Shown: positions 1 through 8,550, counted from the first letter of the stretch. The stretch: 13,220 bases of DNA from Thalassiosira profunda (GCA_036939355.1 JALLAP010000434.1:1-13220), one strand, 5' to 3'. The notes: generated by a model not told the origin, from the letters alone. Numbers and translations are program-made.

Positions 1-92
1 AGCATTAACCGGGTACTGAACTTAAATTCGTTTTATTACCGCGGTCCGTAACTATAGCAAAACGTAGCCCTAATAATCCGGCACTCGCGTAT

Positions 93-359
93 GTAGAAAC
101 ATACCGGGTGCCGACGGCCCTGTCGCATCTCCGGCGTGCCGACGGCCCTGCGAAGGTTGGAATTTTGTTTACGATGGAATCCAGTACTTTGATGTCTCTG
201 GCGTGCCGACGGCCCCGATTTTGTGTCGCAGCTTCGCCGGCGTGCCGACGGCCCGCAGAAGGAGGAAATATTTTGACGTAGGAATTCGTAGCCTACTAAT
301 TCCTATCGTAGAAACATATCGGCGTGCCGACGGCCCGGTCCTCGGCGTGCCGACGGCAC
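93..359 (+). repeat. Cluster of six GGCGTGCCGACGGCCC elements
   Basis: Six same-strand copies of a GC-rich 16-mer lie in the 5' flank of the first gene: 106-120 (15 nt, a one-base indel variant), 133-148, 200-215, 239-254, 321-336, and 344-359 (ending GGCAC). Copies 2-5 are identical. The core GCCG-A-CGGC is a small dyad. Copies 1 and 5 are both preceded by GTAGAAACATA (93-103 and 308-318), so a unit of about 28-29 nt is repeated there. Spacing is irregular (67, 39, 82 and 23 nt between copies 2 and 6) and the spacers are unrelated, so this is not a simple tandem array. I saw no copy elsewhere in the window. It could be a cluster of transcription-factor sites or a genome-wide dispersed short repeat; the sequence alone does not decide. 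Confidence 0.85.
279..305. repeat. Inverted repeat TAGGAATT / AATTCCTA
   Basis: A perfect 8-bp inverted repeat, TAGGAATT at 279-286 and AATTCCTA at 298-305, flanks an 11-nt loop. The loop contains a second small dyad, GTAG-C-CTAC (288-296). It lies between 16-mer copies 4 and 5, about 85 bp upstream of the likely start codon at 390. It could be a protein-binding dyad or an RNA hairpin in a 5' leader. No function is assigned. Confidence 0.5.
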
Positions 360-389
360 TTTTTGCCAGCCGCGGAGGTGGAGGCGGCA

Positions 390-1994
390 ATGACCCCGCC
401 GGCGGGACCGGAGGAAGCCGAGGAGGGTGAACCTGCTCCCGCGCCGGCCGTCATTTGCGCGGTGCCCGCGGGCGAGGAGCACTGGGCGCGGCGGCACAAG
501 AAGAAGATCTTGGGGGGAATCGCACTGGCGATTGTTGGAGCGGCCGTGGCGGTCGGGGTGGTGTTGGGAACTGGTGGGGGCGGTGGCGATGGTGAAGATG
601 CTGCTGCGAGGGCGGCGAACTTTGATACGTCAATCCCAACGAGGTCTGTGTCGCCATCAGCGTCTCCCTCGTCTGAGCCCCGTCCCACCCCAGAGGGATC
701 TCCCTCAACGGCGGCATCGGGGTTTCCCTCCTCCCGGCGCACCGGGGCCCCATCGCCCGACCACCCGTCGGAGAGCCCGTCCGCAAGTGCAAGCGCAGCA
801 TCTCCCTCGCACCGGCCGTCCACATCCCTGGCCCCGACGACGTCTCCGTCCCCGTCGATGTATCCACTCCGTTGCTTCGCGGACCGCGAGGAATTGAAGG
901 CCGCCGTCGATAGTTACATCGGCTGGCCATGCGGGGGAGGAAAAGGCGATTGCGAGGTCTTGCAAACATATGGGTGGCCGATCGGTTCGTGGTGCACATC
1001 CAACGTCACCGACATGTCGTATTTGTTTCAATACAAAGAAACTTTTGATGAAGACCTGTCGTTGTGGGATACCTCCAACGTCACGTCGATGTATGGAATG
1101 TTCGCTGGAGCCTCTGCATTCAACGGGGACGTAAGCACCTTCGACACCTCCAAAGTCACTTCAATGCAGGAAATGTTCTGGGGATCCTCTGCCTTCAACG
1201 GGGATGTCAGCGGTTTCGACACCTCCCAAGTCACTTCAATGGGGCTGATGTTCTATCAGGCCTTTGCATTTGACGGAGACGTCAGCAACTGGGACACCTC
1301 GCAAGTTACCACAATGTCTCGCATGTTCTTTGGTGCATCTTCCTTCAACGGAGACGTGAGCAACTTCGACACCTCCAACGTCACGTCGATGGATGCTGTG
1401 TTCGCTGGAGCCAGGGCATTCAATGGGGACATGAGCACTTGGGACACATCGAGAGTCTCATCAATGGAAAGTATGTTCACTGGAGCCTCTTCTTTCAATC
1501 AGGACGTGAGCACTTGGGATACTTCCAAAGTCACGTCAATGGGATACATGTTCGGTTGGGCCATTTCCTTCAATGGCGATCTGTCATCCTGGGACACCTC
1601 CAAAGTCACATCGATGGCTTACATGTTCGATGGGGCCTCGTCGTTCAATGGGGACATGAGCGATTGGGACATCTCCAACGTCACTGATATGGCTAGAATG
1701 TTCGGTGGAGCCACTTCATTCAATCAGGATGTGAGCAATTGGGACACATCCAACGTCACTTCGATGGAATTGATGTTCTGGTATGCCTCTTCTTTCAATC
1801 AAAATCTCTGTGCTTGGGGTGTCCATTACAATGCTACTGTCCTTGATGACGTCTGGAGTGTCAATACTGGCCCATACGACGGCATGTTTTTGGGCACGAA
1901 CTGTCCCAACCAAAATGATCCAGCGGGGCCTGATACAAACTGGTGCGCGGCGACGTGCAACGGCACCGAGCAAACCCCCAATTTATTTGAGTAG
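390..1994 (+). CDS. Membrane-anchored BspA-like (DUF285-type) repeat protein
   Basis: Predicted 534-aa surface protein, one exon. The frame is open from a GTG at 324, but the first ATG is at 390 with a purine at -3, so I start there. A short acidic/Pro-rich N-terminus ends in a basic RRHKKK patch (about 34-39). One transmembrane helix follows (about 40-60), then Gly-rich sequence and a Ser/Pro-rich stalk (about 80-157), which fits a type II signal anchor with the C-terminus outside. Residues 219-468 are ten contiguous 25-residue repeats of the form FNGDVSxWDTSxVTSM plus a MF-containing turn, preceded by a half repeat (SNVTDM) and followed by a partial one (FNQNLCAW). This pattern matches the BspA-like/DUF285 leucine-rich-repeat family, known from Mycoplasma, other bacteria and marine protists and usually linked to surface binding. 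The C-terminal 66 residues carry four Cys and two N-glycosylation sequons. Ligand and role are unknown. Confidence 0.85.
   Translation: MTPPAGPEEAEEGEPAPAPAVICAVPAGEEHWARRHKKKILGGIALAIVGAAVAVGVVLGTGGGGGDGEDAAARAANFDTSIPTRSVSPSASPSSEPRPTPEGSPSTAASGFPSSRRTGAPSPDHPSESPSASASAASPSHRPSTSLAPTTSPSPSMYPLRCFADREELKAAVDSYIGWPCGGGKGDCEVLQTYGWPIGSWCTSNVTDMSYLFQYKETFDEDLSLWDTSNVTSMYGMFAGASAFNGDVSTFDTSKVTSMQEMFWGSSAFNGDVSGFDTSQVTSMGLMFYQAFAFDGDVSNWDTSQVTTMSRMFFGASSFNGDVSNFDTSNVTSMDAVFAGARAFNGDMSTWDTSRVSSMESMFTGASSFNQDVSTWDTSKVTSMGYMFGWAISFNGDLSSWDTSKVTSMAYMFDGASSFNGDMSDWDISNVTDMARMFGGATSFNQDVSNWDTSNVTSMELMFWYASSFNQNLCAWGVHYNATVLDDVWSVNTGPYDGMFLGTNCPNQNDPAGPDTNWCAATCNGTEQTPNLFE
1044..1793 (+). repeat. Ten tandem 75-nt (25-aa) coding repeats
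   Basis: Ten in-register 75-nt units encode residues 219-468 of the BspA-like protein, with no indels between units. Fixed positions are D4, S6, D9, S11, V13 and M16. Position 12 varies between N, K, Q and R, and position 8 between W and F. When position 12 is N, the unit carries an N-V-T glycosylation sequon (units 1, 5, 9 and 10, plus the half repeat before unit 1). Base composition is visibly less GC-rich than in the neighbouring genes. Confidence 0.92.
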
Positions 1995-2030
1995 GAGAAC
2001 GAAGCTGCAAACAACTCGGAAGCAATCTGA

Positions 2031-2164
2031 AATCACTTCGATGGAAAGCTTTCAATGGAGCAACTGCATTCAATCAGGACGCTGTATCTAGCTACACGTC
2101 AAGCACTCTCAAGCTATCTTCGTATTCTTTCGGGACGGCTCTATCTAGTACGTCGTGTATGTGA
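2031..2164 (+). pseudogene. Frameshifted BspA-like repeat relic
   Basis: Downstream of the stop at 1992-1994, bases 2031-2049 read ITSMES, the repeat's xVTSMxxMF region. The frame is then lost: where intact unit 6 has ATG before TTC, only a single T remains, a 2-nt deletion. From 2051 the shifted frame reads FNGATAFNQDAVSSY, a clear repeat start, and stays open to TGA at 2162-2164 with Ser/Thr-rich, unrecognised sequence. It is either debris of a longer ancestral repeat array or the remains of a neighbouring paralogue. A retained second exon is less likely because of the internal deletion. Confidence 0.65.
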
Positions 2165-2833
2165 TGTCTGCAAAAACACATCGTCTAATCTACGTCGTCA
2201 TGCGGAGTCCTCGATGCATCTGCCTGAACTCTCTCTCGTCGTCTGCGAGCGCCAATTTCGAGCAAGCTACCGATCAAGCTGATTCGTACCGTTGTTGTCG
2301 AAGACGTCGGCTCTTCGTTTCGACGCAGCAACGCCGAGGAGAGCGGCGCTCGCTCGTCTCATCAGGTCGGAGGCTTCGGTCCGTGATGGGTGTGACTTTT
2401 CGTCACATCCCCGTGACTGATCCACTCTTTTCTTCTCCCCCCCACACCCGCGAGCCCCCTCCTCGGCTTTGCTTGCAGGGCCGACGACGAGGGTGGGGCA
2501 CGCCCTCCGGTAAGTGGAGTAGTCAGCGCGGTGTGCGTGGGTGCGGCGGGGCGTTTCGAGCTCGGGCCCGAATGTTTTTGGTGCCTGGGCGCTTGACGCG
2601 GAGTTGGGCTGGGATGACGCATGCCGCGGTGGCCCGGCCGCGGCTGGTTGTGGCCAGCGTTCGTTTGGTCGTCCGATTTTGCAAATGCGACGGCCCTCGC
2701 AGATTCGCAGCCGATGCATATTCGTTGCGGCGCACACCTGCTCATCTTTGTCGCTGCATGCACTCATACATTCACTGCAAACATTGACGCAGAGCACAGG
2801 CAGATAGTCGGCACGGCTCACATCCAAGCAAAC
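2165..2833. other. Intergenic region upstream of the ABC gene
   Basis: A 669-bp stretch between the repeat relic and the ABC transporter start. It is GC-rich and contains open frames (for example + strand 2155-2787) whose translations are Arg/Cys-rich, without recognisable motifs, and typical of chance frames in GC-rich DNA. It presumably holds the ABC promoter and 5' UTR. I see no convincing TATA box, tRNA or repeat here. Confidence 0.5.
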
Positions 2834-5829
2834 ATGAACGCCACCGACCACTTCGCCCGCGCCTTTAACGCCAGCGACGCCGGCCTTTCGTCGCTCCTAC
2901 ACCAGCTGTCGTCCATCGTCCTCCCGCGCGGCCCTTTGCACACCGCGCCCGTCCAACACGACGCCCCCTCCTCCGCCCCCACCCTCCTCGCTCCAATCCT
3001 GGAGCTCGTCGCGCGCCACGCCCGCCCCTCCTCCCCCTTCTACGAATTGGAGCCGGTCGTCGCAGCGGCGGGCATTTTCTTCTGCCGCTTCGTCATCATT
3101 GCGGGATCGCTGACTTCTTCTCCGGACGGGCACACGTCGGTATTGGGGCACAGTTGGACGGAGTTTGCGCTGCGGCTGGGCGTGGCGGCGGTGCTGGCCT
3201 TCCTGGCGTACATGCGTTTGGGCTACGATGTCATTTGCGCGGTGCACCTGTGGAGCCACGCGCTGCCGACGGTGGTGGGGTGGTTTGTTCGGTTCATGGG
3301 AAGGAGGAGCCGTGGCGAGACGAAGGCGAAGAAACAATCTGCCGGCGAGGAAGAATCTCCACCGCCGTCGCTGGCGCTGTCGATGGGCCTGTCGGTCATT
3401 TTCTTGTTCAGCCTCCCGCTCTGCCTCCTGCTGTGCCGGCTGCTGTCCAACCAGGCCTTCCTGCAAGCGGCCGTCCAATTCGTACCGGCGCCCGCCTCGA
3501 ACGCCTTCCACTACATGTTTCCGATCAACGAGCTGGCGGCGTCGTACGACATCATCGCGCACTTCGCCACCGACCGGGAGTTGCTGTACGACATGCTCGC
3601 GCATTTGTTGTTCGTGACGTTTCATATCCAAATGGGATTGGGGCACATTGGGATCGCGTTCCTGACGGCCGAACAGCGGAGGAAGAACATGCTCATTCGG
3701 ATGGACGTGGAGAATCCCGCTCCGGCGTCGTCGTNTGACGGCCGAACAGCGGAGGAAGAACATGCTCATTCGGATGGACGTGGAGAATCCCGCTCCGGCG
3801 TCGTCGTCGAAGGAGAAGGGGAAAGGGAAGGGGCAGCAAAATGGGAATAAAACGAAGCAAGGGGAAGCGCCGTCGGCGGGCAAATTCGACCCGAGCCGCA
3901 AGTTCCGCCGCTCGGCGCCGACGTTCATCCTCCTGACGGTGCTGCCCTACATGTTCCAAAGTGAGTAATGTTGCTCAATTGTCGTGCCTCCGTAAGTCCT
4001 ACTCATGCTGACAATTTCCTCAGTCATCCTGATGGGCAACCTCAACAAGTTCGCCTTCATCAACGTGCAGAATCGATTGCACCGGGTGGTGCGGATCCAG
4101 GAGCTATTTGCGGACGACGCGCACCTGACGGCAATTGCGAGCGACAGCGCGACGTCGATGGGCCTCTACGCGCAATCGATGGACACGGTCGTGAGCACGT
4201 CGTACGACGTGTTCAACCGCAAGCTGTTCTCGCTGCCCAAATTGATGCTCCTTCCGGCGATCATCTCCCGCCAGCCGATGCTGCTGATGAAGATCTTCCC
4301 GTTCATCTTTTTGACGGNTGCTCCTTCCGGCGATCATCTCCCGCCAGCCGATGCTGCTGATGAAGATCTTCCCCTTCATCTTTTTGACGGACGTTCTGAA
4401 GGGGAGGCTCGTGGCATCGGTCACCGACAAAGTCGAGGAGATCGAGAACGAGGCGAGGGACGTCAAATCGATCCGGCAGAAGGTGGAACAGTTCGACATG
4501 AAGAACGCCGAGTTATTGCGACGGTCCGGGTTGGGCGCCACGAAGTTTACCGAGCGGCGGTGGGATGAGCTGACCTTGGAATATCAGGCAAAAATGGCAG
4601 CCGGGGATCTGCTCAAACGCACGCGAGGCTTCTTTCTGTGGTTGCAGCGCAACTTCGTCTTCGTCGTGTTGATCGATATCGCGCTCGCGAAGTTATTGGC
4701 GGAAGGGAGCATTGTCGTGTCCGAGATCTTCGTCTTCTCTCGCGCTATTGAGGATGTGGTGGACTTGCTCCTCATCAGGAGTCGGTCGGAGTCAGAACTG
4801 GCAACGCTGATGACTCAGGTGGACAAGCTCAAGGTGCTGGACGACGTCTGGAGCAAGAGCAAAGAGGCTCGGGTGCTGCCTTGTCTCCTTGAGACTGCAG
4901 ACGAAGGCGCTGGGAGCATTACGCTGAACAATCTTGAGTATTCAAGGGGCACTGCCTCTGTGTCGATTGAACGTTTGGTGATTGAACCGGGGATATATGC
5001 CGTGACGGGGGCCAATGGCAGCGGAAAGAGCACGCTGTTCCGATTACTGATGGCGTGCGGCACGAACGAGCGGCCCATTGACTTGCACGAGAGCATCGAG
5101 CTTGGCACTCCGCTCCACCATTGGGATATCTCGGACAACATCGTTCTGCCGGAGGACTCGTGCAAAGTTGCCGATGAAGGATGCGAAGTCATCGACAGTG
5201 CGGATGGCGCGGAAGAGATCCCGGTGACCTCTATTACTGTACCGTCGTCAGACGTTGTGGAGATCAGCCAAACGTTCTACTGGCCGCTCTACAGCAAGCC
5301 CATCGACTGGATTCAGCAACAACACATTGCTTCTGATTTGAGCGAACGCGAGAGGAACGATTGCATCAAAAAGGTCGCGGAGGAGCTGCAGTCTCTTTCC
5401 TTTGCGCAGTCCCAAAAAGCTGCAAACGGTTCCGATGAGGACGAGGCCGCACCAGAGGAGGATATGATCGAAAAGCTCATGGCCGAGCTGCAGGAGGAAA
5501 AAGAGGATTGGTTCAGCGAGCTGAGCGGCGGCCAAAAGAGCAAAGTGGAGCTGGTGCGAAAAGTCTTCCTGAGAGATCACTGCCCGTCAGTGTTGCTGAT
5601 TGATGAGACCATGGCCCCGCTCGACCCCGCCAGCAAGAGCCAGGTCATGTCGAAGCTAAAAGCCTTCTGCCAACAGAGCATAGTGCTGGTCATCTACCAC
5701 ACGGACGTCGGAGCGGGAGTCGACGCGGACGCCCCGGCGAAGGAAGCGGAGTGCGTGCCGAGCAATAGCTTCTTTGACCGCAACTTGCACGTCGAAAAGA
5801 AGTACCTCATAACGCGCCCGGTGTGCTGA
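2834..5829 (+). CDS. ABC half-transporter (membrane domain plus ATPase domain)
   Basis: Two exons, 2834-3960 and 4024-5829, joined by a 63-nt intron. After removing two artefactual 73-nt insertions (at N 3735 and N 4318) the product is 928 aa. Hydrophobic segments lie near residues 73-93, 109-133, 179-205, 250-276 and 338-358, with one or two more around 420-450 and 537-552, as in an ABC-exporter membrane domain. A Lys/Gly-rich linker spans about 301-330. The ATPase domain has Walker A GANGSGKST (656-664), a Q-loop Gln in ISQTFYW (743), signature LSGGQ (827-831), Walker B VLLIDE with the catalytic Glu (850-855), D-loop APLD (858-861) and a switch His in IYHTD (886), so ATP hydrolysis looks possible. 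The distance from Walker A to signature is unusually long because of acidic insertions. A half-transporter should act as a dimer. Substrate, membrane and subfamily cannot be told. The start at 2834 has A at -3; an upstream in-frame ATG at 2714 is possible. Confidence 0.85.
3663..3807. repeat. 72-nt duplication around N 3735 (assembly join)
   Basis: Bases 3663-3734 are repeated exactly at 3736-3807, with the single N at 3735 between them. The extra 73 nt shift the ABC frame; deleting one copy and the N joins ...PAPASS directly to SKEKGKGK in one open frame. This is almost certainly an unmerged contig overlap, not biology. Confidence 0.93.
3961..4023 (+). other. Intron in ABC transporter gene (63 nt)
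   Basis: The donor GTGAGT begins at 3961 and the acceptor CAG ends at 4023. Splicing joins ...YMFQ to IILMGN through a codon split after its first base. Without it the frame stops at TAA 3966-3968. Both sides are hydrophobic and form one membrane segment, which supports the junction. Confidence 0.9.
4246..4390. repeat. 72-nt duplication around N 4318 with one SNP
   Basis: Bases 4246-4317 recur at 4319-4390 around the single N at 4318. The copies differ at one base, G 4301 versus C 4374, both in a Pro codon (CCG/CCC). Collapsing the pair restores the ABC frame through FPFIFLT-DVLKGR. The synonymous difference suggests that the two contig ends came from different haplotypes. Confidence 0.93.
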
Positions 5830-5937
5830 TGGAAACAAATCGATGGCAAACCAGGAAGGGGATGGTCAACTGTTGACTAACTGATAGAGCCACCAAGTTG
5901 AGTAAAGGTTGTTGACTTGCAATCCGCTTCAGGGAGG
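5830..5937. other. Tail-to-tail gap with GTCAAC-T-GTTGAC dyad
   Basis: A 108-bp gap between the stop of the ABC gene (+) and the stop of the EF-hand gene (-), so it must hold both 3' ends. It contains a perfect inverted repeat with a 1-nt centre, GTCAAC-T-GTTGAC, at 5865-5877. I see no clear AATAAA signal. Confidence 0.5.
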
Positions 5938-6792
5938 CTACAAGTCCATCTTGAACCCCCCGCCGCCTCCGCCCCCGCCGGCACTGTCCATCCCACCAAA
6001 CATAGCAAGCATGGGTCCCATCTGCTTGATCGTCTTCGCAATCTCCAGAAACTATGCCATGAAGAGCCGTATGTCAGTTAGGAGTTGGATGCTCACATCT
6101 TATGCACACGCATCGCACTCACCTTCTTCCCCGCCGCATTATAATGCTTCCCCACCTCCACTCGCTGTATCAATCCATCCGCGTTATCATCGATCCACCT
6201 CATCCCCTCCACCACGCTCTCCTTGTCCAGCTGGTCGCCCCCGATGGAGGTTATCGTGTCTTTAACGAAGGACTCCAGCTCCTCGGCCGTTTTGCGTAGC
6301 GGGAACAGTTTGTGGAAGCGGACGGTCACCTTGGATATCATTTCGTCGCTCTTGATCGCGTCCAACAGCTCCTCGGGGCTGAGCTGATCGTCCCCATCGG
6401 CGTCTAACATTCCAAACACGTCCCGCAACAGCTCCCGCATCCCGCCCTCTTTCTTGAGGGACTTCTCGAACCGGGTCGCCTGCGCGAGCTCCCCCTTGCT
6501 CAATTTCTTGTCGCCGTTGGAATCCAGCAGCTCGAACAATTGGGGCGCCGCCTTCTTCACCCCCGCGATCAATTGGCGGTATTCCTCGCCTTCGTCGCCC
6601 TCGGACCCTGCAAAGAGCATGTTGAGGGTGACCAATTGCTCGTTCACCTCCTCCATCGTCACTTTGCCATTCTTATCCTTGTCCAGTGTCGCCGAGCGAG
6701 GGCAGCGGCTTCTTCGGCCGCGCTTGCTGGGCGAGGGCGCCGCCGGCCCGCGAGAGGACGAGGAGGAGCGGGAGCAGCAGCGACGAGATCAT
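5938..6792 (-). CDS. Secretory EF-hand calcium-binding protein (frameshift near N-terminus)
   Basis: Minus-strand gene with exons 6792-6123 and 6051-5938. ATG 6792 begins a strong signal peptide: hydrophobic MISSLLLPLLLVL ending GGALA before QQ, a good Ala-x-Ala cleavage site. Four 12-residue EF loops follow: DKDKNGKVTMEE (6648-6683), DSNGDKKLSKGE (6489-6524), DADGDDQLSPEE (6369-6404) and DDNADGLIQRVE (6156-6191). All keep Asp at position 1 and Glu at position 12, so calcium binding is likely. The last exon encodes IAKTIKQMGPML, a run of eight Gly, and FKMDL. Four EF-hands behind a signal peptide suggest an ER, Golgi or extracellular calcium sensor or buffer, as in reticulocalbin-type proteins, but no ER-retention HDEL is present. 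The signal-peptide frame hits TAA at 6675-6673 and the EF-hand frame is +1 to it with no usable ATG upstream of loop 1, so a frameshift lies between about 6730 and 6684. Confidence 0.72.
6052..6122 (-). other. Intron in EF-hand gene (71 nt)
   Basis: On the minus strand GTGAGT starts at 6122, right after ...AAGKK, and ATAG ends at 6052. The next exon continues in phase 0 as FLEIAKTIKQ. A second in-frame AG nine bases downstream (6043) would drop FLE. Without splicing the frame ends at 6093 after nine unrelated residues. Confidence 0.78.
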
Positions 6793-7109
6793 CCTCTTTG
6801 TTGCAAAATAGATGGGTACTATGAGATGAAGTGGGGCAAACTGCCCTGTAGAAAGAATAATGATTCCTACGTAGACATTCCACACAAGCTCGCTCTTGCT
6901 TTTGCATGCATACATGCACCATGCATGCACCACGTGCCGAGGGGTTGGTTGGGCGGCGATGAGCGGAGCTCGATTCGTCTGCGGCGGGGCATAGGCGCAA
7001 GTAGGCCGGCGGGCCGCGCGGCGTCGGCGCCAGGCTAGGCGCTGCAGTGTCGCAATTTTATGTCGGGGCAGTACGATACCAACTTTAATAAGCGATCAAG
7101 AAGTTTGCA
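6793..7109. promoter_or_regulatory. Divergent promoter region with CATGCA repeats and CACGTG
   Basis: A 317-bp gap separates the ATG codons of the EF-hand (-) and sulfotransferase (+) genes, so both promoters must lie here unless one reaches into a gene. At 6903-6936 it holds several CATGCA/TGCATG elements (GCATGCATACATGCACCATG and so on) directly followed by a CACGTG palindrome (6931-6936), a typical bHLH/bZIP target. A GC-rich stretch follows at about 6980-7045. No clear TATA box is seen. Regulatory function is inferred from position and motif content only. Confidence 0.5.
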
Positions 7110-8550
7110 ATGAGCCGCACATTGACCACGTCCACGTCGACGACCCACCGCCGCCGCCGGAGCTTCGGGAGCCCGTCCGCCTCGGCCGTACGCGATTTCG
7201 GCCTCGACGACGAGCGGCGGAAGGAGCGGCCGCGGTGCTGCCTCCCGTACCTCCTGCTGTACGTGGCCGTAGTGGCCGTGCTGGGGAGCAATCTGCGCCG
7301 CGTCGTGGACGTGGATCGGGACGACAATGTGGATTTGATGCGTATTCATTCGAAGGATGCTGCAGGTGGAAGATATGGGAGAGACAAGGAGCTATTCTTC
7401 GACTGCTCGCGCGATGGGTCAAAATGCCGAAGCTTCAACCCCGGAGCGTTCTTCCGGCAGTACTACAACACCACCGAGGCTACATCCGGGAATGCGCAGT
7501 CGAACGGCACCGACGAACGGTATCTGCAATGGAGGAGGGAAATCGGCCTCGAGAATGCCAACCTGCCCGCCCTGGATTCCCTCTCGTGGTGGNTATCTGC
7601 AATGGAGGAGGGAAATCGGCCTCGAGAATGCCAACCTGCCCGCCCTGGATTCCCTCTCGTGGTGGGTGGAACGTGGCGACGACATCCCGGGCTCCGTGCA
7701 ACGGTCCTGGATGCAAAGCCACGCAAACAATTTGCCACCGCGGAACGTGACGTACATTCACGTGCACAAATGCGGAGGGACGTCGATCCAGGGGGCACTG
7801 TACCGAAGGGCGCGTCGGATACGGGACAGAGGCAGCGATATCCCGGACAAACACAAGCTGATTGAATTTCACGCGGACGTGCGGACTTACAAGCACTCGT
7901 TCGGGGGAGGGCGACGGGAGAAGAAGGAGCACTGGGACAAGCTGCGGGCGGGCCACGTCCGCGCCATCGAGGAATCGCAAAAGAAGGGGTCGGTGGCATC
8001 GAATGCCTTTCCGATATTCACTGTGGTGCGCGATCCCATCGACCGGTTCCTCTCGGCGGTGCAGCAGGTGATGCACTACAATGCGGAGTTTCGGACGAAG
8101 TGCCTGCGGGAACCGACGGAATCGCTGCTGTCGTCGCTCGTATCCCAACATAAGCGGGAGGAAAACGAGGCGAAATTACGGAAGGAGACGTTACGGTGTG
8201 CAATCGAGGACATGGCCGAGACGCAGTACCGGAGAGATGTGCACCTAGTTCCCATGGCGTCGCATTTTCGGCTGTTGGATGCATTAGATGTGAGCGTCTT
8301 TGAAATGAAGGACATTGAGCGCGTGTTGCGCTACCTTGGAGACGACCCAACGAGGGAGGGGTCCAAAAGCAACCACATGAGGGATCGATCGGATGTGAAA
8401 TACGCCACCTCATCGATTCTGGCGAGGCTGTCGCCGAACGATTGCGACGAGGAGATGTTACAGGGCATTTGCAAGCTGTACCGCATTGACGTGGAGTTGA
8501 TGCGATGGCTTGGATTCGGAGGGGAAGCCGTGGAGAGATGCAAGGGCTGA
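7110..8550 (+). CDS. Type II membrane sulfotransferase (Golgi carbohydrate type)
   Basis: Single exon. After collapsing the 73-nt artefact at N 7593 the product is 455 aa. It should transfer sulfate from PAPS to a sugar or protein acceptor in the Golgi lumen. A basic N-terminus (RRRR, RRKERPR) precedes one membrane helix at about 44-60, a type II signal anchor. The 5'-phosphosulfate-binding loop is YIHVHKCGGTS (191-201) and the 3'-phosphate-binding motif is VVRDPIDRFLSAV (281-293), with Arg283 and Ser291 in the expected places. Cys residues in the stem and catalytic domain suit a lumenal location, and N-glycosylation sequons occur at NTT (120) and NVT (188). Length and layout fit the Sulfotransfer_2-like families; in diatoms such enzymes are plausible makers of sulfated cell-wall or mucilage polysaccharides. 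The acceptor is unknown. The start ATG has G at -3. Confidence 0.87.
7521..7665. repeat. 72-nt duplication around N 7593 (assembly join)
   Basis: Bases 7521-7592 recur exactly at 7594-7665 with one N between them. The duplicate makes the sulfotransferase appear as two overlapping frames; collapsing it joins ...LDSLSWW to VERGDD in one 455-codon frame. Confidence 0.93.

Noticed and set aside
93..359. CRISPR-like array of the 16-mer
   Set aside because: Repeats are too short, spacing runs from 23 to 82 nt, no cas genes are present and the setting is eukaryotic.
324..389. Extended start of the repeat protein at 324
   Set aside because: The codon at 324 is GTG inside a 16-mer repeat copy. A nuclear gene should start at ATG; the first in-frame ATG is 390.
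2155..2787. 210-codon open frame before the ABC gene
   Set aside because: The translation is Arg/Cys-rich without motifs, consistent with chance in GC-rich DNA.
2621..2833. Upstream starts for the ABC gene, including ATG 2714 with a hydrophobic stretch
   Set aside because: The hydrophobic run (HIRCGAHLLIFVAACTHTF) is short and polar for a signal peptide. ATG 2834 has a better context. Not fully excluded.
2897..3928. 343-codon antisense frame over ABC exon 1
   Set aside because: It is a shadow of the sense gene: Arg/Gln-rich low-complexity sequence and itself interrupted at the N.
5909..6265. Plus-strand frame with a Pro run over the EF-hand 3' end
   Set aside because: The Pro run is the antisense of the Gly run in the last EF-hand exon, and the minus strand has splice sites and EF-hand motifs.
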